From positions 62,001-126,000 of the forward strand of contig JAMXBD010002460.1 in assembly GCA_024138025.1 (NCBI GenBank): 64,000 bases of DNA, in the 5' to 3' direction. The stretch is from Combretum micranthum (taxonomy: Eukaryota > Streptophyta > Magnoliopsida > Myrtales > Combretaceae). Made by a program: the position numbers and the translations under genes. Below the pieces are notes generated by a model. It searched no databases. It had not been told where the DNA came from and saw only the letters and a program-made list of their open reading frames with translations. Each line of letters starts with the position of its first letter. Positions within the stretch are counted from its first letter, which is position 1. Below are positions 46,947 to 59,136 of this stretch, one piece after another.

Positions 46947-48299
46947 AAGCCTTTGCTTGTCCTCATGCAAATAAAACCAATTAAAGATCACAAGGCTTAT
47001 TTAAGAAAAAAAATCATGAATGGTTTAATTGACTTAAATATTTTCTGGTGCAAATCATCTCAGCATTCTAAAAAATTAATTATCTTTATTGACTTAAATA
47101 AATTTACTTTTGCAAAAGTCAATTGGCTTATCTAAGTAAATTAACTTTTACTGCCATTATTTAATGAACAATTTAAGTAAAAATTATTCAAAAAATCAAT
47201 CAGAGTAAGAAGGAACTCAATCATCTTTTATCTCCTTATATATAATAGTATGTAATCTATTAATCATTTCTCTAAGCAAAGTAATCTAAAGTGAATATAT
47301 GTTCATCAGATCATCCCCTTAATCTTTTTCCTTGTTTGTGCTTTCTATTTGTTAATTTTATTTATTATTTAAAGCTTCAGAGGGACAGGGTGTTGCCTGC
47401 AACTTTTTTTACCTCTGGACAGGGTATTGCCCGCATCTTTTCACTTTTTTATGGCGTTTGAAATTAAAAGAGGGGACAAGAAGTTGCTCTTTTGAGAGAC
47501 CAACCCAAGCCCATTCCAATTTTACGCAGGTTTCATTTTAATTTTTTTTTTTGTTTTGTTTTAGTTTGTATGCACAAGGAGAAATAATCAGCTTATGATT
47601 ATCATTTGAGCATTCACCATAAATTAAAATGGCTCTCAAAATGGCTAATTTAGGAAACATACTAATCATTTAAGCTTTTATAAGAAGATTGAGTAGCCTT
47701 ACTAAGGACCTTTAGCTAATTCTAGCTCTAACATTCTAAACTAAATAATGAGTAAAACTACTTCACATGGATAATGTCAATTAATTTAAACAGTAAAAAT
47801 TGTTCAGTTTCATGATTGTTTCATAATTCATTTAACTAAGTGATTTTTTGAAAAAAAATTGTCAAATTTTAACCATTTCATTGAATTCTTATGAATTTGC
47901 ATGGGAAACATGATCTATATCAGTATATACTCTATTCATGCAATTTATTAAGTTATTGGACCCATTTATCTTGTTTAAACCTCCCCAACACTTAAGTTAA
48001 ACATTGTCCACAATGTTTTCATTTATATGAATAGTTAAGGGATTTAATTCTATCAAAACACAATTAGAAAGAACTTGAGAAGTTAAGAAGACTCCTCTCT
48101 TGTGTAAGCTTGAGGGTCAACTTGGTTTGTCGAGACTTGCTAAGTCTGTAATTCACAAAGAACTTAGAAGAAACATATGTTATTATCGAGGCTCGATTAG
48201 AGCCTTGATAGATTTATGGACAAAAAGCAATTTATAAAAAAACAGAAAATGAACATAAAAAAAATTGAGAAAGAATTTGAAAAGTCACGAGGATATAAA
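46947..48299 (-). other. Non-coding 3' internal part of the Athila-like element
   Basis: AT-rich, no coding reading. It holds a short direct repeat, GGACAGGGT(G/A)TTGCC(T/C)GCA, at about 47383 and 47415. Confidence 0.45.
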
Positions 48300-51200
48300 A
48301 AGAATAAATATAATTCCTAAGTCTAAAACATCAAAGGACTTCTAGTAGTCTATGGCCAGCCAATATTTGCAGCTTCTACTAAATTCATTCCCTCTTCCTC
48401 TTCTTGGCTTAGGATAGTCCTCATAAGGGTCTCTACTCTTTCCCCTTCTTCCTTGCCTTCCACCCTTGTTATTGTTTCTACCTCTACTTCTTTGATGAGT
48501 TCTTCCTCTTCCTCTTCCTCTTCCTCTATCAACAAACCTTCCTCTGCCCCTTTCATTAGCCTTGCCTCTACCTCTACTAGCTTGACTTCTAAGGGCTTCA
48601 CTGGTAGGATCTGGAGGACTAAGTTCTTTATTCTTTTATGCTGCCCTTTCTTCTCTATCTAGTTCTTCTTGTGGTTTTTGGACATAGGCAGCATCACTCT
48701 CTAGCTAAGCCAATCTTTGTTGCTTGTCTTCCTCTTCTCTCCTCCTCTCTTCTTCATCATCACTGTAAAGGATGCTATCATCATAGAGATCCTCATCATC
48801 TTTAGCCATTTCTTTAATTCCTTGAAGGGCTTCAATAATTTCTGGCTGAGATGATTCATTTATTGGTTTTGGAAGATGTTGAAGTGGGGTTTCTACTCTC
48901 TTCTTCTTTGTAGCCTCCATGGCTTTAGTTAACCTCCCAACTTCAATCCCAGTAACAAAGGGTTTTATTTGATAGATTCTCCTTATTTGCTCCTGTGATT
49001 TCTTATGGGATTCAGAAATCCTTTTTTTATGTTCCTACCTTATCTTTCTCTTCTTCTCCCCCTTGTAGCCTCCAACAACTGGGTTATTGTGAGGGAATCT
49101 TCCTTATCGTGAGCATCAAGAGGGAGTTGTTGCTGCTGTTATGAAGCAGCATGAGTCACAAGGGTTGCAGATCGAATGTTCCCTTCTTCATGGTCTGTGG
49201 CTTCATCTATTTAAAGGCTTAGAGGGTAGAAAGTTTCAAGTCTTTCCCATATTGGAGTATGTTCCTCAGGGATTCTGTTAGACCATCTTTCATCCTCCAA
49301 CAACCTCTGAATCTCTCTCTCTCTGTACTCTTGCTACCACTGCTCCAATGCACGAATCCTGTCTTGTCATGCTTTATCTACCTCTTCTTATCTTCTTTAG
49401 CAGCCATCTTTTCTACTATCTCCAGAATCGCACAACTGGGAGGTGCTTGTTGAAGAGGTGTAGCAGTTGAAACAACTAAAGCATCTAATAAAACTGGCTC
49501 TATGGTTGTTTCTTGTGGGGATGTTACTTCCTCTATTATTTATGTACTTACTATGGTAGCTTCATTGGATTCTTTATTAGTAGGCCTATCATCTGCTGCC
49601 ATTCGCTCTTTTAAACCAGCATCTTGTACAACCTTTTAGACTAAGTCACTCAACAGGTTCAGGTTATATTCACTATCAGAGTGTTGTTCTTGAGGAACAG
49701 CGGGAGCATCTACAAAAACTGGCTCTACTGTTGTCTCTGATAGAGCTAGTCGTGTTGGACCTTTATCCAACTTGGAATCTATTGGAAAGATAATTTTCCT
49801 TCTCTTTATTGGTGGCTGTTGTGTTCTCTTCTTCCTTTTTAATGTATATACAATTGGAGCCGTTTGCACATGCTCCATTATTAGTGGTTGGGGTTAAAGA
49901 ATGGGTTGGGGTTGAACAATAGCTTCATAGTCCTTAGAAATATTTTGAGTAGGTGACTTAGTCGATTGTTGTAATCGGTATGTGTTTAGGATATGTGTTG
50001 GTAGTAATGTGTATGGTTTAGTATTTACAGGGGGTGAGTGTATTTGAGTTGTGGTTTCAGGGTTCTCTATGTAAGTGGGCTCAACGTATGGTATAGGTGA
50101 TGTATGTGTGTATGGAGATAGTGGTTTGGCATCATTATGATCAGGATGTGACTTTGCCAAGATAGGGTATCAAGGAGGTGATTTGGATGTTGTGGGTTAT
50201 GGAAGTAGCCTTGAGACTACATCTAGAATATTGGACATCATGCTTCTTAGAATGTCCATTCCCTTTTTTGTACTCTTTTTCTAAATCAACAAGCTTCCCT
50301 TTCATCTCAATAACTTCATTCTCCAATCTATGGAAGCTTGCTAAAGAGGGTTGTGTAGCTTCTGATCTAGAAGCTTTAGGGTGTGTAAGAGGAGGTTCTT
50401 CTTGTGGAGGGGGAATATGTGACTCAAAAACCTAGTGTTTAGTTGCTGCAGCTGTTTCTTGAAAAGGCTAGGGCTCAACTAGTGGGTCATGGTCTAACCC
50501 AGGTTCTACTGTTGTACCCACTTACTAGTCTCTATTCTCTGAAAGCCTTCTTTTGAAGATCCTTATATTTGCACACTAGGTCAGTTGGCCTCTGCTCCAG
50601 CCACATTCTTAAATTCCTTAAAATCCTTGTGATCAAGCCACCAAGGAATACTCCTTTGCAGTTTACTATGGCTTGATACTTGAGCCTACAAGCTACCAAA
50701 AGTTCTACATTTATCTTAATCCCCCTCACTATGCTAATAATGGAGTGCAGCTTTGCTTCGGAGACTGTTGACCCTCCTTCCAACTTAGAGAAAATGCTTT
50801 TTATCAGCATATAGTGCAGCATCCGCACACTTTTATTCCTGAATTTGGACCTTATGGTCCTTACAGGAGCAAATCTTCCTTCAATCTCCTCCTCTAAAAA
50901 TTTCTTGAAATCTTCTTCAAATATTTCAAAGGGTAGCGAACTCTGGTTCTTCCAAATATCCTTCATCCTCATACAGCCCCATGTCATATATAAATGTCCT
51001 CATTGGGACCTCCCTATATTCTCCAAAAGCATAGAACTTTACTAAACTACTTAAGCTGGGCACTTCCCCTTCCATCTTCAAACTATCCATAAAGACTAAA
51101 GTAGTGCCAGCATATACATTCTTTCTAATGTCGAAGACATTCCTCTAAACAACATCTTCAAAATACTTAAGGAAGTCTTCTTCCATGCCAAAATTTCTTA

Positions 51201-51340
51201 ATAATCCCCAATTTACTATAGCATTCTCTACAATATTTTTCTGAGATAAAACAAATTAAATCTATCCTTATCATCAGCAGTCAGATTGTCAAGATCGTAG
51301 ATATTACTTGGAATTGTGTGGGCTGTCTTTTTGGTGCCAT
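48300..51340 (-). pseudogene. Accessory ORF of the Athila-like element ('putative plant transposon protein'-like)
   Basis: A start ATG at 51340 opens MAPKRQPTQ. After a frame change, LTADDKDRFNLFY, VENAIVNWGLLRNFGMEEDF, GTTLVFMDSLKMEGEVPSL and FGEYREVPMRTFIYDMGLYE can be read (51290-50970). A longer open stretch at 50987-50532 has VRMLHYMLIKSIFSKLEGGS, LHSIISIVRGIKINVELLVA and GVFLGGLITRILRNLRMW. This pattern resembles the domain annotated in plants as putative plant transposon protein, often found in ORFs of uncertain role after gag-pol. Past 50500 come proline/threonine-rich and strongly acidic low-complexity segments (EEEEEEELIKEVEVET, 48450-48520). At least four frame changes and stops. 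Function unknown. Confidence 0.6.
48380..48540 (-). repeat. Glu-rich low-complexity tract (TTCCTC)n
   Basis: Plus-strand CTTCCTC/CTTCTTCC simple sequence encoding runs of Glu on the minus strand; its serine-rich complement on the plus strand is a shadow. Confidence 0.6.
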
Positions 51341-52299
51341 TGTTTTTGCAAAAAGAGATAACATACATTATTTCATACATACTAGAAACTAAAACACACA
51401 TTTCTTATTATTTCAAATAATCAGAGAAAAACTAAGGTTTCTACAAAACTTAATGAGTCTGAGAAGAAAATGAAGTTTGTAACTATTTACTCAAAGTTTA
51501 CAGAATAATGTTACTTAGCAAACTACTTTAAAAACAACAGTTCATCATTTTTATCAAGTTCATATAGAAAGTTGGAAAAACCCTAAAAATACAAAACATG
51601 CTACATAACAGTAAATATTAGAAAATAAAAAGCATACCTAATATGGTTATGACTTTGAAATGTTGGAAGATTTTTGGGATTTGTTTGTAGTAAAAAATAT
51701 TCAAATGCAAGAGAGATTTTTTTTTTTTTCTTTTCTTTTTCAAGTGCAAGAACAGTGTTTGTGTTGAGTGTAGAATGAACAGTTTTTTATTTCAAAAATT
51801 TTTTAAGAGCCAAGCCAGAAAATGACAAAACTTGTTATTTTATTCATTTAAGACTAAATAAATAAAGAATAAATGGCACTCGACTTAAAAACAAAATCGT
51901 GGATTATTTGAAAAGAATTAAATAATGCGAGGGAAAAATTTCTATTATTTTATTCACAAAAAAATTTAACATTGTCAAGCGTCAAATGCGATGGCTCAAC
52001 TTTTATCATTCACCTCAAAATTTTCGAGGCTAAAACTTGTTCATGCACAAAATTTCCATCAAGTACTATATAACCACATTCATCAACCATTCCATTAAAA
52101 CACATGATATAATAAAATTTCATCCATTGCATTCATCATAAAAATTTACATAAATTTTGTCTTAGGACCACTTTCGTCCTATCAATCCATTAAAACAAAT
52201 AAAATTGTTTTGTCAAAAAATAAACAAAAATGAAAGATGTAGGATAATCATCCTAGAAATCAATCATTCTTGCTTTGCTCACGTGGATTGGGTTTAGTA
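51341..52299 (-). other. Internal region between gag and accessory ORF, no pol seen
   Basis: Full of stops in all frames and AT-rich. No DTG/DSG protease site, YVDD-like site, or integrase HHCC/DDE motif was recognised on either strand. Confidence 0.5.
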
Positions 52300-53554
52300 T
52301 TCGAAGGTAATGATCTTGAAGGTCTCTCTGAAAGAATTTTGAAAATTTGGCCAAGCTGGTTCTTTAGGTTATGAATGGTAATAGTATGATTCCTCAAGTG
52401 GCATCTATCCCATGCTGCTTATTTGCAAAGCTTTGATGAACTGGGAAACTAAATCTTCAAGAGATTTGTTGTTTCCTTGAAAAGCTCCTGACCCTTGTAC
52501 TGGTGGTTTCTAAAAATTGGGTGGGTTCAATTGATTTTGAAAATTGTTGTTACTCACCAGAAATTTGGATGGTTCCTCACCAGGATTGTAATTGTTACTG
52601 TAGGATCAAATTTTTTTTACCAGAAAAATTGTTTACAAACTCACAATTCTTAGAGGTCATTCCTTCAGTGGTTTGGTTAGGAAATTCAGCAACCATTCAC
52701 TTGGGTTCTATCCATGGACAGATGTTCTACTTTTCTGCTTAAAGCCTCAACCTTACTAGTAGTTTAAAATCAATCAAGTTCAAAGACTTTCCCTGATCTT
52801 TTATTCTTGGCTCTCACAGAAGACCATTAGTAATGGTTGTTAGCCATATGTTCAAACAAGTTTAAGCATTCATAAGGGGATTTGTGGTTCAGGCTTCCTC
52901 CAGCAACTCCATCAATCAATTGCCTAGTCCCATAGAGCAATCCATTATAGAAGGTGTCAGCATCTTGCCAACAACTCCTTCCATCTCTTAAAAGCTTCAT
53001 ACAATGTTTCAGAATCCATCTGGTGGAATGAAGCAATGTCAGCTCTCAACTTGGCTGTTATAGAAGGTGGGAAATATTTTCTTATAAAATTTTTAACCAT
53101 TTGCTGCCAAGTGGAGATGAAATTCTTTGGTAATCCATTCAACCATTTTTTTGCATTTCCTCTAAGGGAAAATGGAAATAACCTCAATTTGATCGCATCC
53201 TCTGACACACCATTTATTTTGAATGTGTCACAAATTTCTAGTAACTGTGCAGATGGCTATTGGGGTCCTCATCTGTAAGCCATCAAACTGGACCATCTGT
53301 TGAACCAACTGGATGATATTGGGCTTAATCTCAAAGTTGTTAGCAGCAGCTCTGGGTCTGTTTATACTAGTATTGGCTCCCTCTAAGTTGAGCCTGCAGA
53401 AGTCAATCATGGTTCTAGGTTGGTTCTCCCTATTTTGCTCAATACCCTCCTGAACTTCTCCATGGTCATTCATTTTTATTTGTTTGCTTTTTCGACTTAT
53501 ACGATGTGGTTCTAGATCAAATGGAAACAAGAATTTAGATTGGCTCCTAGTCAT
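52300..53554 (-). pseudogene. Athila-like gag
   Basis: Opens MTRSQSKFLFPFDLEP at 53554, a usual gag start in this lineage. NNFEIKPNIIQLVQQMVQF leads to the gag core in another frame: SEDAIKLRLFPFSLRGNAKK, WLNGLPKNFISTWQQMV, KYFPPSITAKLRADIASF and DSETLYEAFKRWKELLARC (53205-52960). The C-terminal part is broken: a 'NPGW'-like piece and TIQISGE can be made out near 52580, as in Athila gag tails. A one-base shift near 53235 separates the two main segments, and several stops follow 52957. Confidence 0.75.
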
Positions 53555-53970
53555 GTGCCTACATTTTGTTTGAAAAATAAATCAGAAGAAGAGAAAAATT
53601 TATATAAAGAGTAAAATAAATATATGTACATTTTATTTAAAGAATAACAAATAAAAGAATAAAGAATTAACAGGAAAAGAAACAAGATTCAAACAAAAAT
53701 AAACAAACAGGTATGTACATTAAAAGAATTAAAAGAAATAACTGAAATAGAACAGAAACATATACAACAGTATATATACAGCAACAGTACATAAAAGAAA
53801 ATAAATGAACAAGTATATATAGGAACGAAAAGAAGGTTAGTTCAATTAAAGATATGTACAATCAGAGCACATATAACAAAAGATATTTACAAAAATTAAA
53901 GCGGCTAGAACAATAAATGAATATTTAATTACTACTATTGCCCTATTAGGCTTCAAAATCGAATCACCTT

Positions 53971-53986
53971 TCCTAACATGGCACCA
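53971..53986 (-). other. Probable primer binding site of the Athila-like element
   Basis: Minus strand TGGTGCCATGTTAGGA after TTTTC, in the position and with partial likeness to the TGGCGCC...-type site used by Athila/Tat elements. About 420 bases upstream of the gag ATG. tRNA partner not determined. Confidence 0.5.
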
Positions 53987-54241
53987 GAAAACTTGGTTTG
54001 GTTTTGTTTTGAATCTTAAAATGTGGATTGTGCAAAATTAAAAGTTTAGATTCCACTTATCATTGGCCGAGTTTTTCAAATTTATAAATGTTTTCTAAAC
54101 CAACAACTACGGTCTTATAGGGCAAGCGCACCCATCAAATGTAGATTTGTATGATTTAGGTCGGTCCTAAGAGAATGATTTGACATCTAGCATACTCTCA
54201 ATCTATTAATTATCTTGCTAAAGAAGGATTTAGAAAATCAT
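53987..54241 (-). repeat. 3' end of the 5' LTR of the Athila-like element
   Basis: About 255 bases between the PBS and the inserted copia element, containing GGTCGGTCCTAAGAGAATGA, again a form of the LTR-end block. The rest must lie past the copia element, outside the window. Confidence 0.5.
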
Positions 54242-55760
54242 TGTTGGTCCCAATAATGTAAGCAAGATGGGGGGTGTGAATTGCTTTTTCACAAAAATAA
54301 ATTCTTTTCGAAATTTTCAATTCACTTCCTGTGTTTTATTAAACTTAGAATTAATTAAACTTGTTTGTTTAGAAACTAATCACAGCTGATAATCACACTT
54401 GTATATCTATTTTAATTCAAAACAGATCAAATTTAATTTTATACGGAATACAGACAACTCTCTGAAGTACTCTCTGAAACAGGTTCTGAAACGTGAAGTT
54501 TTACAAATACTTCAATATAAATTGCACGAAAATAAAAGAGTAGGGTAGAGAAAAATGCAATCGATTTATAGAGGTTCCGCCTCGAGCGTCAGTCCTCTCT
54601 TCCAACTCACGTTGGGGACCCGGTATTCCACATCGGTTTGTTCCACTATATCCAAAATCAAAAGTTACAAGCTTGTCTTGCCAATCCTCTTGGCTACAAT
54701 ACACTCTGTCCCAATTCTCACGGTTATCCTAAAACACAATGGTCTAACAGATAACTTGCAACACTCAACCTCACTAAAAAAAATTGAATGATACTCAATC
54801 AAGGAAATACAATAAATATCCTATCTTTCGAACAAAAATATTGTGAACACTTTGTAACGCAAGGACTTTTGAGAGAAATGCACTCGAAGACTTTTCTTTC
54901 AACAGAGAGTTAGAGCAAGATTCGTTCTTCTCATCATATCTTCCTTTGTTTGTGCTTCCTCTATATTTGTTTTATCTCAACGGCTAGCAAAGAAGTCGTT
55001 CAAAACAATTCGAATTCTTCTCAAATTGAAAATATTTGACTTGGCGAATTCCCTCCTTTGAAGTGTCTGTTACGTGTATGATCAATCCCGAATAATCTTC
55101 TTAGCTTTATCCAAATTTCGTTGATGCTGTCATCTGATAATGTCTCATATATCTTGATATGTTTATCCATAACAATTTGGATAAATACTTCAACAAACTA
55201 TCCCATAAAATAGGGATATCCTTTATCCTTGAAGATAAGCTTTAAAAGATCTTCGTTTCGAGAATTTGAACCACATGAACTTGGTAAAATATATCCCTTA
55301 TCTTTAGGAATTTGCTGACCACGTGAAACATAAAAATCCTGACGATCTTCTTCCTCAAGAAAATTAAAATAGACGTAACCTATAATAATTGATGAAATAA
55401 ATCCCCTTGGATATTTTATCCAACTTTAGTGGAACAAAATGATATACTACCCAAATATATTCATTTCGTTTGGAGTCAGGCCTTCAGATGATAAGGTATA
55501 AATAAATTCGCAACATTTGTGCATCTTCTGTTCTGGAACAGATTTAGTTTCTGATCTCCCTTCTGAAAATGAATCTGAATACCTTCTGAAATGACTCTGA
55601 ACTACCTTCTGAAAAAATTTCTAAAAAATCTGATGATTAGTTCAATCATGAAATATTTTGGTTTTGGTTTTGGTTTTGGTTTTTGATTGCTATACTTTAT
55701 TTATTTGTTAAAAAGACTTTTACTTTTTTGTTATCATCAATATTATGTGAGATTCCAACA
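54242..55760 (-). repeat. 3' LTR of the SIRE-type copia element
   Basis: 1519 bp. Minus-strand start TGTTGGAATCTCACATAATA at 55760; end ...CATTATTGGGACCAACA at 54242. The GTTTTGGTTTTGG run near 55660 is a simple repeat. Confidence 0.85.
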
Positions 55761-55771
55761 TTCCCCTTTTT
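55761..55771 (-). other. Polypurine tract of the SIRE-type element
   Basis: Minus strand AAAAGGGGAA directly before the LTR start TGTTGG. A similar AAAAAGGGG tract occurs about 190 bases upstream (55948-55957). Confidence 0.75.
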
Positions 55772-56159
55772 GAAGATAACAAAACTTATGATTAAAAACA
55801 ATATAATATCATATATCAAAACTATTCAGATTTAACCAAACTCATACATACGGATCAATCACTAACTCACAAATATAAATCAAATCTCATATCATAAGCA
55901 TATTGCACAAACTATATGATATCTTAAGATTTGTTTTCATCATATTTCTTCTCCCCTTTTTGTTATCAGAATAAAAAGTAACTCCCCTGAAATTATGCAT
56001 ATAAATTCATTCAAGTCAAGGAAATATAGAGATTTCAGCATGACAGAAATATCACAAAAAATATCCAAAAGAGAAAATATTTTCATTACAAACCGAAAAA
56101 CAAAATATAGAAATTTCGCTAGAGAAATTGTCTGTTAAAAAAAATGAACTCTATTTCTT

Positions 56160-58139
56160 TTTAGATGTTTTCTTCCTTGCCAGAGAATTTAGCAGGAGAT
56201 GGAGTTGGAGATTGTGGAACATCGTTTGTTGTTTCAGCAGGGGATTGTTGAGGGATGGATAGGAGAGAAGCGCAGTTGTTGTTCAGGAGTAAGGTCAACA
56301 GGAATGTCTTTTGCTGCAACAGGGGTTTCCCTCAGCAGTAGCAGGAAACTTGTTCCATTGGATCAGCAAATGGTGGAGTTGGTTCAGGAACATGTTCTGC
56401 TGGTTGCTCTACATCCTCTGTAGGTGGAATGGAGTCAGGATCAGCAATATGAGGGATTCCAGCAGCTGATGGAGATGTTGGATCTTTAGGAATGTCAGCC
56501 GCAGGTGGAGATGATGAACCAGGTGTTGTTGTAGGAAAGACAGGATCAGAAATTGGCTCAGATGGAGTGGTTTCCACTTGAGGAGCGGGGAGGACTAAAG
56601 GAGATTTTTGAACAGAGGACAAATCAAATTTCTTCAAGAATGCTTCCATTCGAGAAGAAATGAGATTGTCAATCTGTTGGAGAGAGATAGGTTGGGACGT
56701 CTCTCCTGGTGGCTTCAAGGGAATACCCTCTGATTCAGTCTCTGAATCAGAATCTGATTCAACAGTCTGCCCTTTTAGATCTCAAACTTCTTCCCAGTCC
56801 CCAACTCATAATCCCTTTTTCTCTTCTTTGCTGCAACAGGAGCCTTCCCTTTTCCTTTGGCATCCTTATCAGATTTCCTCTTCTTTGATTTTTCAACACC
56901 ATGTGGATCCTCTTTTTCTATTTCGTCCAAGATTCTTTTGAGAGTCAATTCTCTCTTGCGATTCTTCGGATGAACATAGAAAGCTCCATCAATGCTGTAC
57001 CAAAATTTCTCCTTTATCGAAATACTCATGTGCTTAATCACTTTATCACCAATCTTCTTCATTATTTGAGGACTACGAACATGCTTAGGCATCTTCACAT
57101 GATGTTTTTGCAAAATTTTCATGATTATGTTTCCATAAATCATGTGCTTTTTATTTCTCCACATGTGCCGTAAGATAATCCTAGGCAAGTCTAGTTGTTT
57201 TTGCAACTTCATCCCCAGAACAATGATTGCTTCCTCTTTAGAAATGGAAGTAGGACTTCCTTTCTTTGGTAATATGCACTCGATAACAATTTGTGCAGCA
57301 ACCTTATCAACAACTCGAATTCAGAAATGAAAATATCTTTGGCATGAAACTTTCCAATGCCATCATTCAAGAGTTGCATAGATTCATTTCTACCTAAGGT
57401 TATCAGCTCGTGATCATCCCCATGATCTAACAGACCTAAACAATCAATCAGCATCTTTCTATTGACCACGATCCTTTTTCCTCCAACTTTCGAGATCAAC
57501 AAGTCTCATTTTCAAATTTCAGATTCTTGTAAAATTCTTCAACTAATTCTCCAATTATATCAATGCGTAAATCACACAACCCTTTAGCTCCTATTCTGTC
57601 TAGCCAAAAACCAGCATAAAATCCTTTCTTTTCAAAGAATTGGAAATCGATAAAAGAACAAGGGTGGATTTTGGATTTAACCAACCTGACAGGTTTTAGG
57701 GTTTCCTCCTTCTGTTTATTTCCCCTTTTTGATACCTTCTTAGGGTCAGCTTTCTTTTTCTGAAAAGACGGAGAGGGTGAGGTAGATTCAGAGCTTGCTT
57801 TCGCACTCTCTGATTTTGCGTCTGAATCAGCTTCTGATTCAGCATCCGATTCTGAACCACTTTCGTTATCAACTTCCTTTTCCTTAGTGGATTCAGAAGC
57901 GAGTTCCTCAGATGAACTCTTTTCCTCAGTCACTTCTTTTTCAGTATCCTTTGCCAAAGAAGGATCTTGAGATGCTTTAGACCTTATCGCGGTTGCCTTT
58001 GGTGTTGTTTCAACATGAACACCCTTAGATGATTTCGAACTGTGTTGAGAGTCAGAATCCACAGAGATTTCAACGGGGGTTTTAGATGGTTTAGATTTGA
58101 AACCCTTGGATTGAATTCGGAAGATTTTCTTGGAGCCAT
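56160..58139 (-). pseudogene. Env-like accessory ORF of the SIRE-type copia element
   Basis: ATG at 58139 opens MAPRKSSEFNP. A Ser/Glu/Asp/Lys-rich low-complexity part follows (SGSESDAESEADSDAKSES), then a folded-looking part: HPCSFIDFQFFEKKGFYAGF, ISKVGGKRIVVNRKMLIDCL, and LQKQLDLPRIILRHM leading to YGNIIMKILQKHHVKMPK (57660-57080). Next come basic KKRKSDKDAKGKGK and a Pro/Ser/Thr-rich tail (PPGETSQP...TEDVEQPAEHVPE). Frame changes near 58110, 57500, 57320 and 56760 break it. SIRE-lineage elements are known for an ORF in this place, called env-like. No signal peptide or clear membrane segment was seen. Role unknown. Confidence 0.65.
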
Positions 58140-58465
58140 ATGTTGAAGGAAAAACGTGAGGGTTTGAACAACACACGAGAGGATTTTGCAGATTGAGAGA
58201 GAAAAGATAAATTTTGAAATGGAAGGAGAGAGAAAAAATCGATGGTTAAAAATTGCACGATGCACAAGATCAGTTATTAATTCTGTTTAGATTTCCAACA
58301 GAAAACAAAATATCTTTTATTCATCCTCTTTAATCGTGTAATCCTCTTAACACGAATTTATGTTTCCAACATAAAGAATCTCGTAAATTGAGACTACTTG
58401 AGTATAAGAAAATGAATCTAATGAAATTTCTGATCGAGCAATTAATGCAAAATAAATATCAGAAA

Positions 58466-59136
58466 TTACAAAGGATTACATATTCCTATTTCATTACGAA
58501 TAAATTCAAATCGAGATTTTTCAAGGGGTTTTGTAAAAATGTCAGCTAATTGTCTTTCTGTAGGGACAAAATTAATACTAATATTGCCAATATTTACATG
58601 ATCCCTTATGAAATGATGTCTTATTTCAATATGTTTTGTTCTTGAATGTTGAACTGGATTTTTGGTTAAATTAATTGCACTAGTATTATCACATTTTATT
58701 GGTACATTTTTGCAATTAATTCCATAATCATTCAATTGTTGTTTTATCCATAAGATTTGAGCACAGCAATTTCCAATTGAAATATATTCTGCCTCAGCTG
58801 TTGAAAGAGCTACAGAATTTTGTTTCTTTGAAGACCAAGATATTAATTTATCTCCTAAAAATTGACATGTACCTGAAGTACTTTTTCTATCTACTTTACA
58901 TCCTGCATAATCTGCATCTGAATATCCTAGTAATTCAAAATTTTTATTCTTTGGAAACCAAATGCCTATCTTAGATGTACAAGAAATGTACTTAAAGATT
59001 CTTTTAACTGTTTTTAAATGTAATTCAGTAGGTGCACTTTGAAATCTAGCACATAAGCATACAGCAAACAATATATCAGGTCTAGAAGCTGTAAGATATA
59101 ATAAAGAACCAATTAAGCTTCTATATAACTTTTCAT
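58466..59136 (-). pseudogene. Copia RNase H of the SIRE-type element
   Basis: Continues the RT in another frame from the indel at about 59137: LYLTASRPDILFAVCLCARF, YSDADYAGCKVDRKSTSG, SSKKQNSVALSTAEAEYIS and PIKCDNTSAINLTKNPVQHS hold the catalytic acids. It ends HFVPTERQLADIFTK-like and RNEIGICNPL at 58466. The domain itself is intact; only the join to RT is broken. Confidence 0.9.

Larger units (their letters stand above)
45737..54241 (-). mobile_element. Athila-like element with gag and an accessory ORF, no pol
   Basis: On the minus strand: the end of a 5' LTR (54241-53987), a PBS (53986-53971), gag (53554-52300), an accessory ORF region (51340-48300), a purine tract, and a 3' LTR (46931 to about 45737). 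Protease, RT and integrase were looked for in 52300-51340 and were not seen. The 5' LTR is cut at 54242 by the copia element, so the rest of it should lie beyond the window. The LTR pieces visible on the two sides do not overlap enough to prove one element; this is the main doubt. Confidence 0.6.
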
